From assembly GCA_001600095.1 (NCBI GenBank), contig BCIX01000001.1, forward strand, positions 1,426,001 through 1,490,000: a DNA stretch of 64,000 bases. Reading direction: 5' to 3'. This stretch comes from Bullera alba. Lineage: Eukaryota; Basidiomycota; Tremellomycetes; Tremellales; Bulleraceae. Positions 23,404 to 35,600 of the stretch are shown here, in pieces. Below the pieces are notes generated by a model. The model saw only the letters and a list, made by a program, of their open reading frames with translations. It was not told where the DNA came from and searched no databases. The position numbers were made by a program, and so were the translations under genes. Within the stretch, counting starts at the first letter, position 1, and each line of letters starts with the position of its first letter.

Positions 23404-25406
23404 ATGAAGATCGCTGTTGTCGGCTCTGGAGCCGCTGGACTGTCTGCTTTTTGGGTGAGTGAGACTGTTGACCTATCGAGGAGATGGGTAGATGCTTATT
23501 GTCACGCTAGGCGTTGAACGAGCACTCTGAACACGAGGTGTACTTGTACGAGAAGGAGGGCCGGCTCGGGGGACACGCCAATGCCATCACGGTTCAAGGT
23601 GGGGAACTTGTCTTCATCGCTGCACGCCCATACTGACTGTTCTCACAGTGCCAGGCAAAGAGCCATGTTCAGTGGATACGTGGGTCGCTGCTGGTCATCT
23701 GTATTGGAATAACCTTGACGAGGTTTTAGCGCATTCATCATGCTGAACAAGGAGGGATACCCAACCTTCTGGTCGTTCCTCGATCGGCTCAAGATCCCGC
23801 TCGTCAAGACCGACACTTCCTTCTCGGTCAGTCAGGGTGCTCAGGCATGGGGCAGCAGCTTCAACGGCCTCTTCGCAACCCCAGGAAGCGCGTGAGTAGA
23901 CTGTTCTGAAATCAGCTTCCTCGTGCATATCGGTACCGTAGCTGATAACATAGATGACAGGTTGAAGCCGAGGCTGTGGAGAATGATGTTCGACCTATTT
24001 CGATTCCATTACGCCTGTCTCGATCTTCTTAAGCCCGAGGTCGACGAGAGTGTGAGTGTGGGCGAATACCTCGACACGAACAAGTATGGCGATGGATTCC
24101 GAGAGGACTATTTGCTGGTGAGTCTCACTGAAGATAGCCGATTCAGAGTAGGAGAGCCCAAGCTGAGCGTACATAGCCCTTGGCAGCGACGTTCTGGTCA
24201 TTGCCCCCCGAGAGAGTGGTTCGGGAGTGCCCAATCAAAACTCTGGTCCGGAATTTCCACAATCACAGTCTACTCCAATTATGGTCTCGGTTCACTTGGT
24301 ACACTATCGCCGGGGGATCGTGAGTGGGCGTCAAGGTCAGTATCGTACTTGTTTAGCTAATCTGTCGTAGACGAAGCTATATCGACAGAATTGTTCAAAA
24401 TGTGCCGTCAGAGCGAATCAGGCTGTCGACGCCGATCCAAAGCATGACGAAGACGGACCATGGCATCGAGGTGATCGAAGGCGATGGGGCTACGAACACC
24501 TTCGATCACGTTATCATGGCGTGAGTCACCGTAAGCTTATGGCGACATCAGCTGACGTGATATTGGGAGGACTCACGCAGATACCACTTTGCGTATCTTG
24601 CAACGGGGAAACCTGCTCACAGCCCGTGATGAGAAGTCGCTACTGGATGCTTGCGATTGGTCCCAATTTGAGATCGTCATGCACCATGATGAGAGCGTGG
24701 GTCGATGCTTCCAAATCCGATGGTGTATGTTGACCGACTTGGACAGGCGATGCCGGCCAACCAGGGTGTTTGGAGTGGTGAGTACTGGACCGCATTGCTC
24801 TGTCACTATTCGCTGATCGGGAGATCAGCATGGAATACCCTACTGCCTGACACCGACCGAGGTGTCCTCTCTCCGAACCCGCAAGATGATAGCGTTTCAT
24901 GGTGAGTGGACTGCGATCCGGTTCAGAAAGCCAAGACTCATACTCTGATCTATAGCACATTCGACATGAACCTCCTACATGCCGTACCCGCCGGCAAACA
25001 TGGTCGAATCTTCGGCACGCTCAACCCGCCCGAACCCATCGACCCATCCAAGGTGTTCGGTCGATTCAGCTACTCCACACCAATCTTCACGACCCGCCTG
25101 ATCGACACTCAGCGACGGCTCGACGCTACGGCCCACACGAGGTTCGCGAGTGGCTTATCACTCGTCGGGGCGTGGATGGGTCTTGGAACTCATGAAGACG
25201 CTTGGGAAGGGGGTATAGCCGCCGCGAGATCGCTCGGTGCGGATGTATGCCTGACTAAGAGGGGGAAAGACAGGGATGTGCTTGAAAGCAAGGTTGATTG
25301 GGTGATTAAGTGGGTTTTGATCGTTATGGGAATGCTCATCGCCGAGCTGGAGGTCTTGCTGGTTGTAGTTGGGGAGAAGTTGGTGCGAAGGGCGAAGGAC
25401 TTTTAG
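23404..25406 (+). CDS. FAD/NAD(P)-binding amine-oxidase-like protein, tail-anchored (paralogue B)
   Basis: Starts MKIAVVGSGAAGLSAFW; the FAD loop and VYLYEKEGRLGGHANAI match paralogue A, and most introns sit at the same places. The motif equivalent to VDTGFIV reads VDTAFIM, so the Gly is changed to Ala. Later blocks are RLKPRLWRMMFDLFRFHYA, FHNHSLLQLWSRF, VIMATHADTTLRIL and TFDMNLLHAVPAGKHG. The C-terminal hydrophobic helix (WVIKWVLIVMGMLIAELEVLLVVVG) is followed by a basic tail, as in A. An apparent frameshift near 24700 disappears when a 50-nt intron (GTGGGT...GGACAG) is removed, giving HDES-AMPANQGVWS-AWN. Function unknown. Confidence 0.75.
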
Positions 25407-25604
25407 TTTCACCACTCCATTGTAGTATAAAGTGCGAATCTGCGAATCCCGACGAGGGTAGGGGTGTCGATATCTTCTGTATACTAGATGGTGCCATGAT
25501 CAAGTCCGACCGAAGCCTGAAGACCTCATTTCTCCCGTCAGCTTGACTCAGCTGGCGGTTGGCTGGCGGCCTGGCGCTCCAAGAGTTCGCGACTTGGTGT
25601 CGCC

Positions 25605-28600
25605 ATGTTGCCACCCAGCCCAGACGCGTGTCCGTTTTCGGCAATATCAGATTTGACCAATCTCATCCCAGGCTCGAGATCGTTTTTCCCAATGTTGTGA
25701 CTTTTGACACAGCAACAAGCACTCGACACCAGCTCATCGCTACAACACCAGCAGCGAGGCGAGATTGGATCGCCGTGGGATCGCTGGGCAATCTGCATAG
25801 AACCACTTCAGGCGGGATACGGCTGGCCGTCCAGCGGGGAAAGACAACATCTTCACCTGCCCGGTCAGCCGACCACATCCCGACTCCCTGTCAACTATGC
25901 CTGCGTAGAACGGTTCTACCACAAGAACAACAACGGCGACACATCGCAACATCTTCGGCTACCGCGCCTCTTGGGGATGGGCTTAAGGCGTCGGATAGGG
26001 TCAGAGCGAATCGCAATGAGATAGGTAGAAAATCAATTCACACCTCGGCATCGGCATCGGCGCATATCGCCAGCGACGTTGAACAAAACAACTGGCACCC
26101 TCCCCCACCGCCACCAGCCAGTTCTAGATCGACAGCGGCGCCCGATCCATGGGTGGACTCCGGGGCGTCTCGCCGCAAGCCCAGCGAGAAGGTGATTGAC
26201 GAAGCCTCCCACCAAGCGGTATCGTGGAACGATGTGCTGGGATCTTCTGCCGCCGGACCATCTACGCACTCGACGGCGAAGGCGACCGCTCAGGCTACAG
26301 TACAGGCCGAGGCGGATTCGATGCTGCCAGAGATCACCGATGCCGATTTCACCTCTACCGCCGTCCATGTGGACTTGCCCGCATACCCGGACAGTGGCAA
26401 GGTCACCAAGAAGAGAAACAGACGTAGCAAGAGACGACATGTCATCCCGGATATGCAGCCGCTACCTGTGGGCGAGCTGCCACCCGATGGTTTGAGTCGG
26501 TTCGACTGGAGACAGACTTCGCTCAACGTACAGCCCAAGCCGGCCGGAAGGAGATGGTACCCCGCCACGGATCGGAAGCGGGTCGCGGCAGAGATGACCA
26601 AACTCACCTGGGGCGACGACTATCATGACGAGCTCTTACGATATCAGGACCAGTGAGTCTGTGGTTCAGCTTGGTGGAGGAACATCACTGATGAGCCGTT
26701 CTCGCAGCTTCATCCCTATGCTGGAAGCAGAATTCGCCGAGGAGGAGCATTACTTCAATGCGAGGATATCAGAGTGGTCTTTGGATAAGCTCAAGCGAGA
26801 GGGATTCATGATGGAGGATCTGATCGCTGGAATGGCGAAATACCAGCCGCGACATTTGGGAGGTGGCCACGTTGTAGAATTGAAGCACGGCGGAAAGAAG
26901 GCAACCACCCCTTTACCCTTTCACAAGTTTGCGTGAGTGCTGCAGATGATCACAAGCTCAGAATTTGGCTCATCATCCGGTCAGTTCCGGAACTTGCGTC
27001 ATACTCTCCCGCACCGACCCACTGATCGACCCGGTCCTGACCAACGGGCGAGTCCGAAGCTCGGCAGAGGACAAGATTCCTGTTCTCCGAGGATCTGTGT
27101 ACACCACTTCGAGGGGTTTGATCAAGGTCTTCTTCGAGTCCAGTATCGAGGATTTGACAAAGGGCCAATGGAGGTGGGATCAGAGTCGTGCTATATAAGG
27201 GTTGAGATATACTGACTTGAAACTAGAATCGACATTGGGCTGGATGATCGCACGGTGAAGAAGCAGATCGCTGCCATTCGCTCCATGAACCTCGACCCAG
27301 TGCGACAAGACATGATCGACATGTACGCCGAGGTGGAGAGCAAGCAGCGGCAGGAGGCTATAGGGACGACTAAAACGACGACTAAAACCGGAGACCCATT
27401 CACTGACGTTTGGAACGACCCGCAGAATGACGCGCAGTGGGCGCAGAGTCGCAAACTGGAGGTCGATCAGACCATCCTCACTGGCACACACTTGCGAGAT
27501 CTCATACTGAGGACTTTCCAACAGGACTACGTTCCCTACGCCTCGAAGAGCTCTGACGCGGAGGTAGCGCCTTCTGCAGCACATCTACCGCATGGTCCAG
27601 CGTCACATCAGGGTGCGACTCATGTCAAATTGGAAGATGTGGTAGCGCCGCCGTTCGAACTTAAAGCGTCGGATGTGGATGCCCTTACTGTCCCATCGAA
27701 TCGTGCGAGCAGGGGTCCAAGCGGGGTTTTGGCTAGGAATCAGTTGATACAGAGCTGGACGAAGCGGTACCGATCGGACGGGGAGGTTGTCAAGAGCGAC
27801 GGTGATCCTCAAGTCCCACTCAATCCGTCGCAGATGAGGGCGATTGCGATGATGCTGAGTGAGAGGTTGAGTCTGGTCCAAGGCGTGAGTGCGGATGCTG
27901 TTATAGTTGTGTGATCATTACTGACGATATCCACCTAGCCGCCAGGAACGGTGAGATTGCACAGCTGAGCTGCCTGGCACGTTGCGTACTAGCTGACGCA
28001 ATTTTCTCTCAGGGCAAAACGAGAGTCATCATTGAGACGATCAAGCTGCTCAAAGTGAGTCAATCAGCTGGCAGTGTCCCTTTGATGGTTCACCGCTGAT
28101 GCAACATGCAGAAACACTGGAAGATCCCGCACCCCATCCTCGTCACCGCTCACACCAATGTGGCCGTCGACAACTTGTTGTCCGGGCTGAACGAGCATGG
28201 AGTCAAGGCCGTCCGAATGGGAGCCACCGAGAGGATCAGGATGGACCTCCACCCACTATCTTTCGACGAGGTCGTGCGGGACCACCCACTCTTTCCCGAG
28301 GTCGAGCGTTTGGATTTGGAGTTGACGGAGATGAAGCGGGCTAATAACGAGGGTGAGTATCGTAGACCTTGTGGGCGAGGAAGGAGGTTGACACTGTCAT
28401 AGGCTCCAGTGGTGATCGCCAACTTGGCAAGAAAAAGTCTTCGTGGAGCGATAATGCCACTCGAGCGAAATATCATGAGACCCTCCAACGTCTCCATGGT
28501 AGAAGGACACAGATGTTCCAGGATGTTCTGAAAGATACTGATGTGGTGAGTAAGAGGCTTCGCACGTAGATCTGGAGTGTCCGTGCTGACGCGTGCTAGG

Positions 28601-29782
28601 TCTGCGCTACTTGTCTTTCAGCGACCAGTGGCTATGTCTTGAGGCATATCGATTTTCCTATCGTCTTCCTCGACGAGGCCAGTATGGCCACGGAGCCATT
28701 GTCTCTGGTACCATTGATGAAAGGCGTAAGTCAGTTTCGGGCTGCAGAGTGACGTATTCTAACAGCCATTCTAGTCGTCGCACGTGGCTATCATTGGAGA
28801 CCATAAGCAATTACCACCCGTCATAGTCAGTGAAGAGGCGAAAGCTGGAGGCTTGGCAACCTCGCTCTTCGAGCGTCTTATCCACGAGAAGCGTGAGTCG
28901 CACTCCCTTGCTAGCTTTTCCCAAGCACTTCGTATTGACGGTGCGGTTCAGACATTCCCTCTATCATGCTTGATACGCAGTATCGAATGCACCCCGACAT
29001 CGCGGCATTCCCCTCGAAGACTTTCTACAACAGCGCTCTCCGGGACGGTACCGTTACAGAGACTGGCCGCGTCAAGCCTGGCTTCCTCCCACCAGTCACG
29101 AGCTACCTGACGGACGAAGAGGGACAGCTCCGAAACGTTATGTTCATCGACCATGAGCACCCTGAAAGCCCGGAGATGAAGAGTATAGCGAACCACGGAG
29201 ACGCGGAAATCGTCACGGATATAGTGGTCGACCTGCTACACAGCAACCCAGTGAGCCGGCCGTTCAGTTGTGAAAGGCCTTGTCTGACTTGACTATCAGG
29301 ATTTGAGCGGATCTGATATTGGAATCATTGCGCCATATCGCGCGCAAATCAGGGTATTGGACACGTATTTGAACAACGACCCTATCCGCTCTGGCACCAT
29401 CGTCGACGTGCTGGGTTCGGATAGAGCGAGGGAGTTGGCGGATATCGAGATCAAGACGGTGGATGGGTTTGAAGGGCGGGAAAAGCAAGTCATCTTGTTC
29501 AGCACGGTGCGGTGCAATGATCGAGGCTATGTCGGCTTTTTGGCCGATTGGCGACGGCTCAATGTCGGAGTAACGAGAGCCAAGAGGGTGAGTCAGCAAG
29601 GATTCAAATTGATCTTGTGCTGATTGATGTGATAGGGCCTGATCATGGTTGGATCGGCAAAGACGTTGGAGAATGCAAGGATAGGAGAGCAAATGGAGGA
29701 TTCGCTGCCGCAGGGCGGGACAGAAGTGTGGCGAGACTTTATTGCGCATCTAAGGCGGGACGGGGCCATCATCCAAGGATAG
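25605..29782 (+). CDS. HCS1: SF1 helicase of the IGHMBP2/Hcs1 group, with long N-terminal extension
   Basis: The core shows WSLDKLKREGFMMEDL and CVILSRTDPL (the N-terminal region seen in Hcs1/SMBP2), Walker A GPPGTGKT, ILVTAHTNVAVDNLL (motif Ia), DEAS (motif II), IGDHKQLPP (III), LDTQYRMHP (IV), GSDIGIIAPYRAQ, EIKTVDGFEGREKQ (V) and NVGVTRAKR (VI). This group unwinds DNA 5' to 3'. The P-P-G-T of Walker A is encoded by a 12-nt exon at 27939-27950. The first 300 residues are disordered and basic and include RRTVLPQEQQRRHIATS and KSIHTSAS, suggesting mitochondrial targeting. The start is uncertain: the open frame upstream lacks ATG, and I propose ATG 25605 joined through a 44-nt intron; this was not verifiable. 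Stop TAG at 29780-29782. Confidence 0.85.
27939..27950 (+). other. 12-nt microexon inside helicase Walker A
   Basis: Bases encode Pro-Pro-Gly-Thr. It is flanked by a 54-nt intron (27885-27938) and a 62-nt intron (27951-28012), both GTGAG...AG. Splicing yields GPPGTGKT in frame; without it the ATP site is lost. Confidence 0.85.
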
Positions 29783-30054
29783 ACAATTGGAGCCAAAATC
29801 ATCATTACTCTAGAGCTCTAGCTCGATGCATACGCCGAGCGCTGTGATATAAGTACAAACAATGTGAAAGTGCTGGTGGATTGTTCGACTCGAAGCGTGA
29901 AGTCTGTAAGACCAGCTGGTCTGTGTTCGAGGTCGATATTATGGTGCCCACGGCGGGGCAGAGTACAATATGCGTTTTGGCGTTCTATGAGACACTCTCG
30001 TGTCAATTCCGTATGGCGTACTGACTTCTAGCTGATATTGTGACTCGACCACCG

Positions 30055-30666
30055 TTATCTCGTCTTGACTTTTGGATCTCGGAATGAATGCTTGCAGTGA
30101 GTGCAGTAAAAGAAGAGCGTCATATTTGTCGTTATTCTTCTCGCTTGATCCTGGTAGAACACAGCTCTGAAGAGGACTCGTGAGCTACTCTCTCGTAGGT
30201 CTCCCTATATGGACTAGCTCACCCGTTCTTGAAACACTGCGGACACTGGATATTGCTTCGCTGGAGTGTTGGGTCCGTCTCCAGGTCACGCGTTTCCCCA
30301 GCTTGTTCCCTATAGCCCATGAGGCTCAGCTAGCGGCCCTACAGCTAGAGCGCAGGGTGGAGGTAGCTGTGAGAAGGAGGATTGACCCACCTCGCGACTG
30401 TCAACAAATCGTTCTTGTACACTCTAGGTGCCATCCCAGGCTCGGGCTGAGCGTTCTCCGAGTAGTTGCAATTCCGGCATTGATACAGTAGGACTTTCGA
30501 GTTGTTGTCAGACTACAGCCGTGTCAGCCACACATATGAGGAGGACGAGTCGCTTCGTGCTGACTTTTGGATAGAGGAGGTTGTTGCTGAGTGATAAGTC
30601 AGCTTCCAGTCCAATTACACGGCCACAGATAGCTCACCACTCTCCACAGAACTTGAGGGAAGGCAT
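30055..30666 (-). CDS. RPB9: RNA polymerase II subunit RPB9
   Basis: Five small exons give a 123-aa protein, the normal family size. Exon 1 (ATG 30664-30666) reads MPSLKFCGE, and splicing completes the first zinc pair C-GE-C. A 22-nt exon gives NNLLYPK, then [11 protein letters not shown] supplies the second pair. [11 protein letters not shown] leads through an intron to [11 protein letters not shown]. The C-terminal ribbon has [22 protein letters not shown] and SFRDP. RPB9 sits on the Pol II jaw and affects start-site choice and fidelity. No single open frame here exceeds about 40 codons, so the gene is hidden between the helicase and ERD2. The stop TAA is at 30055-30057, 270 nt from the converging helicase stop. 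Confidence 0.92.
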
Positions 30667-31197
30667 GACGGGTAGGCCTAGGAGTGAGAGAATTGCGGAT
30701 GATATTTGAGCCAGCAAGCAAGATTGGGGAGTTCAGCAACGAGGAGACGATGTTGTCGACTCGCTGTATGCTCTCGAGATCGCAACTCGCCAACGGCAAC
30801 AGGCAACAGCTGAAACACGGCCCGGTTGATTTTGCCACCGCCACACCCGCTATATCGCCGGATAACACCGAACCGGAGCTCCCCCGCCAGACGTGGAGTG
30901 CGTCCTGCTCATTGCTTTCATTCCAGCCGTGTATGACGAACGCGTCGAAGATAGCAATATACTTGATCTCGAGCTGTGTCGAACCGCCAGTACGACACCG
31001 GCTCAAGTTTGACCGCCTCAAAACCGCTCACGGCTCCGCTTCCATCATACTCCACTTAGCGAGCGGGAAAGCTCCTCAATCACTGGACCTCCACTAGGAC
31101 GGCTGGCTCATTGCGAATTGGACACACCAACTCCGTCTGCGCTCCACCTTGTACAGCGCGCTGAGAGACCACCTGTATCGACCTCCATCCGCTCACC
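30667..31197. promoter_or_regulatory. Divergent intergenic region between RPB9 and ERD2
   Basis: 531 nt separate the two start codons and must contain both promoters. No clear TATA box. The open frame at 30684-31097 shows no recognisable domain. Confidence 0.35.
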
Positions 31198-32170
31198 ATG
31201 AACATCTTCCGGTTCTTAGGCGACCTGTCGCATCTCGCCTCGATATTCATTCTCCTACATAAGATCCAGACGTCGAGATCATGTAGGGGCATATCATTCA
31301 AGACACAGGCTTTATACCTCACCGTCTTCCTGACGCGATATGTGGATCTGTTGACGGGACCCTACGTCTCGTTCTACAACACCGTCATGAAGCTCTTCTT
31401 CATTGGCTCGACGGCGTACACCCTATTCTTGATGAAGGTGCAATACCGGTACGTCACCTCTCGCCTGATATGTCGAGCGACGAGCTGATGTGGGGCATAG
31501 ACCAACACAGGATGCGTCGCTGGATACTTTCCGAATGACATATCTCCTAGCGCCAGTCGCCGTCCTCGCCCTCATCTTCAACTACGCATATACACCCTTT
31601 GAGCTCACCTGGGCGTTCTCCATCTGGCTGGAATCGGTGGCCATCTTGCCGCAATTGTTCATGCTGCAGAGGACAGGAGAGGCGGAGACCATCACGACTC
31701 ATTACCTTGCTGCTCTGGGGCTGTACAGAGGGCTGTATATTCCCAACTGGATGTACAGGTGAGTCGGGCCCGCTGCGGCAATAAGAACAGGCAGGCCGCA
31801 GTCTTTCAGGTTCTACCTGGACTGCGGCGTCGTCGACCTCAATGTCCTTCCCCAACACGAAACTGCCGGGCTGTCATTTGGGATGGGACTGACCTAACCT
31901 CCCACCTTATAGGTACTTCACAGAAGGAGCGTTCGACCCTATTGCCGTGGTCGCGGGCTTGATCCAAACGGCGATTTACGCAGACTTTGGCTATATCGTG
32001 AGTATAGCTGCCTGGCGTAGGACTCTCGAGCTGACCGAGTAATTTCAGTATGTCACCAAGTATGTCTTCCGTCCTGCATCATCAGGCTATCTACCTTCAA
32101 ATATGAGCCAAGCTGACGTTTCCCCTTCATTAGAGTCTTGAGGGGCCAGAAATTCGAGCTGCCCGCATAG
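31198..32170 (+). CDS. ERD2: ER lumen protein-retaining receptor (HDEL/KDEL receptor)
   Basis: A seven-helix Golgi-ER receptor that returns HDEL/KDEL-tagged lumenal proteins in COPI vesicles. The N-terminus [20 protein letters not shown] and the [19 protein letters not shown] block are hallmarks, followed by [11 protein letters not shown] and [38 protein letters not shown] is also family-specific. The C-terminus [11 protein letters not shown] follows an 11-nt exon (32049-32059) encoding YVT plus two bases of Lys. Five or more exons. All catalytic-style landmarks of the family are present; no truncation. Confidence 0.95.
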
Positions 32171-32683
32171 TCGGATGAAGGAGGAAGCGAAAAATTAGAA
32201 GTAAAGCTTGCATGGAGGTCACTGGATGGGCAGCGATCGCTGTCATCCGCAGTGGATTTCATCCGTGGAACCTGGCGGTGGAAGGCCGAGGGTGGGGAGG
32301 TTTGCCATCTAAATGACGTCCTATCCCCGCCTGGACGGACCACTGTATGGACCCCTCGAGACATGTCGTAGTGAAACGAAGTACCCTGCATGAAACGCCT
32401 ACATGATGACAGAGAGTACGATGCTCGAGTCAGCTCGAGAAGTATGTGACAGGTCAAAGAGACATTCGTTGCATGGGCATTATTGGCACGACCGGGTATG
32501 AGTGACGAAAGCATGGTGGTATCGATTTCGTAGAAGTCTAGTAGGTACAAGCAACATGAGCATAAGGGGACAATGGGTATCTGATCGTAGAAGCAGCAAA
32601 GAATTGTTCCTTGAACGCGTGAAGGTTGGGGCGACTGGTTGGTAGCAAGACTGAGATCCAGCCGATATGTCCCAAACTGTGGA
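32171..32683. other. Convergent intergenic region
   Basis: About 510 nt between ERD2 and the GATA-factor stop codon. An open minus-strand frame (32053-32550) overlaps ERD2 introns and lacks support. Nothing else seen. Confidence 0.4.
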
Positions 32684-35600
32684 TTATTGCGTGAATGTCT
32701 TCTCGAAGAGGGCGAAAATGTCGGTATCGCTCATGACAACGCCTTGTTGGGCAGTGGCTGGTGTCACTGCTTCCGTCTTGGACGATTCTTGCAGCAATTT
32801 CTGGACGAAATCGTCGAGTGTCGCTTGATCAATGTTCATCCCTCCCAACAGGGATTTGAGGTCTGCTCCGCCTTGATTCTGGTTCGCAGCCTGACCATGG
32901 GGCATGGGCGATTTGGACATTGTGGTCATGTTGGAGGCAGCTGTCGGAGCGGGAGTGTAGGCTGATAGTGATCCAGGGGTGTTGGAAGCCTTGCCCGAAG
33001 ATCTAGCCGGGGAGACTTTCTTCGAAAGGGAGCCAGAGGATAGAGTGGTGTCGAAAGGCGAGAGATCGGGCGAGGAGAGGAGTAATGCCGAGTGAGGCAG
33101 GTCCGAGGGGTGACTCATCGGTGGTGAACTGGGTGGAAGTTGGGAAAAGTCGAATGGGATCGAGGAAGGTGACGACTCCATCATGACCGAAGAAGTCCTG
33201 TTGAACAATTGCGACAACACGTCGTCTTCATTCGCTGATGTCGCTTCACTTCGAAGATCATCCTCCCGGCCTGATCCGTACGCATTCAGTCTTCGATGGT
33301 GGTCCTGGGACGATGTTTGGTTCGTGGTGAAACCCTCCACGTCGAAAAAGGACGAAATGTCCGTGTTCCAGTCGTAGTCATTGTCCATGGATCCGCCCAG
33401 TTGCCTCGTGCGGCCAGCCGAGTCATCTTCTCCGTCGTCCGACAGTGGCATCTGGAGAGACTGGATGGCGGCGTCGGTACCAAGGATCCGCCTGATTGCC
33501 GTGTTTGGCGATTCGTCCACGCTCATCATATGCTCGTTCTTTTCTGCTTGACTCATATGTCGAGGAGACCGCCTCTTGGGTGTCGTCTGCATTGGCGGTG
33601 CCAGTTTCTTCGGGGTCGTCTGAGGTACAGTCGGTGCCACGGTCGCTGGGATCGGGTTGAAGTTGTCAGAGGGAGCTGCGCGGGCATTGGCAGTATCGTT
33701 CCATCCTCCAGGTGAGCTCTGCGCCATGGCGCTGTCGGTATTCCACTTTGTGTTCCTGACTCCCTTCGAGCCACCTCCGGGACCCCTGGGAGGCGATGTC
33801 ATCGGCCCTGCCGCATGAGTGCTGGATCGGAGCACTGGCGAGCCAGTGATCACGCTCTTCAGACCTGAGGGTACTGCCGGCTTGTTCATCTTCATAGCGG
33901 CAATCCGTTTGGCATCTTGCTCGACGACTGTCGTGAGTGTTCGTTTGAAGCTGCTAGCGCCAAGAGAGAAGCCTGGGGCAAGGGTTTGCTTCGATGGTCC
34001 AGACTGCGCATCGATCCTAGAGGCGATAGGTGCTTGCTGGCCGGTCTGGTTCTGGGTCATGCTGTCTCTCTTCAATTGCTTGACATCCTCGTCGATCCCT
34101 TCCCAGAGCGTAGGCGGACGCATGGCTCTCATCTTGTTCCAATACAGGCCACAGGCTGAAACGAAGTTAGCTCATTACCAACGATACAAGAGCACACGTC
34201 TACTCACCGTTGCAGACTCTGACTGATTGACCATCATCCATGACCTTTGTCCTCCAAACGGCACTCTTTGTCCTTCCGCAGTTGTAGCACATGAGCGCGG
34301 GGGCCGACTCTGCCTCGACGGCTTTGACCTCGCCAGTATTGTCTCCGGCAGCCGATTTGCCGTTGACCTTGGCCTTCTTGTTGCCCGCCGCCTTGTCCTC
34401 TTCCGCTCGAGACCTCCTCTTTCTACTCTGACTCTGGGTGGTGGAAGCCGTGGCCGCTCCTGGTGGCGGCGGTCCAGTAGGTAATGGGAACAAATGTCCG
34501 GTCAATTGCGACAACCTGGACAGGAAGGCCGGGGAACCCATCAATCGCTCAGCCTGCTCCTTTGTCAATGTCGCAGGGTTGGAGAATAGCGTTGCGGGAA
34601 CGTCGTCGGGGAAAGCAGATGACGATGACTCGGCATCACTGCTAGCGGGCTGGATGTTCCTAGTCGTGCGACTGGCGACCGTGGCGGACGAGGGGGCGGG
34701 AGAGGATCGTTGCAAGGACTGATCAACTCGCGTGACAGACGAGGCCAAATTGGAAGCGCCCCTGCGAGCGGGGGGTTGTGGCGTTACTCGAGACGGAGGC
34801 TGAGCGTGTGTGTGCGTCGTGTTCGTGCACTTCTTCTTTCGCGTTGATGGCCGTTTGCCATTGATTGGCACCGAGGGTTGAGGTAAGAGGTCTCTGGCTT
34901 TGGTGTTGGGTGTTACGGAAACGACGCGGGATGGTGACAAAGGTCGTGGCTGGGAGGAACTTGGCGCGGATACGATTGCAACCGGCGCAGTCTGGGCTCT
35001 TGATTGACTTGGACGAGCGGCAGGCACGATCGGTTGTTGATGTGGGCTGAACTGGCTGACCGCCGGTGACGACTGCGGTTGTTGATGCTGAGACAGGCTC
35101 GGTCGAGTGGTCGAGGGTTCCATCGAGATCGCAGATGCACGTCTTTGTTCGGTGATTGGTGCAGAGGCGACAGCAAGCGGGTTGCTCTGAATCCAGGATC
35201 CTTGCCCGCTCTTGAGACCAAGGTTGATTTCAATGCCCCATGTTTCCTCGTCCTGGTGAGCGCTGGTCATGATGAGCGCTTCTAGAGCGCCCATACCCTC
35301 CGTCGCGGACGACTGAGCGACGATACTGGAGAACAGTGTCGATTTCAAGAGTCTACCCGTGATGAGGTTCTTCCCTGATCCTGGCTCGTTCAGAGCCCAC
35401 GATACGAGACCCTTTCCAGTCCACACTTCCTGCTGCTGCGGGGCAGAGAGATTTGGGGAAGCGGAATTCGACTGTGGCGACGATGCGGAGAGGGAACCGT
35501 GAGATCGGAGGTGAGGTGGGAAAGTCGATGATGACGACGCGTTCCCTGCTCGGGATTTACGCAGATACGTTTCTCGTGGGTCGAGGACGTAGAGCGACAG

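Noticed and set aside
24660..24780. Apparent frameshift in FAD oxidoreductase paralogue B
   Set aside because: A 50-nt GTGGGT...GGACAG intron with a TTGAC branch restores HDES-AMPANQGVWS-AWN, matching paralogue A.
30180..30491. 103-codon plus-strand frame
   Set aside because: It is the antisense shadow of RPB9 exons.
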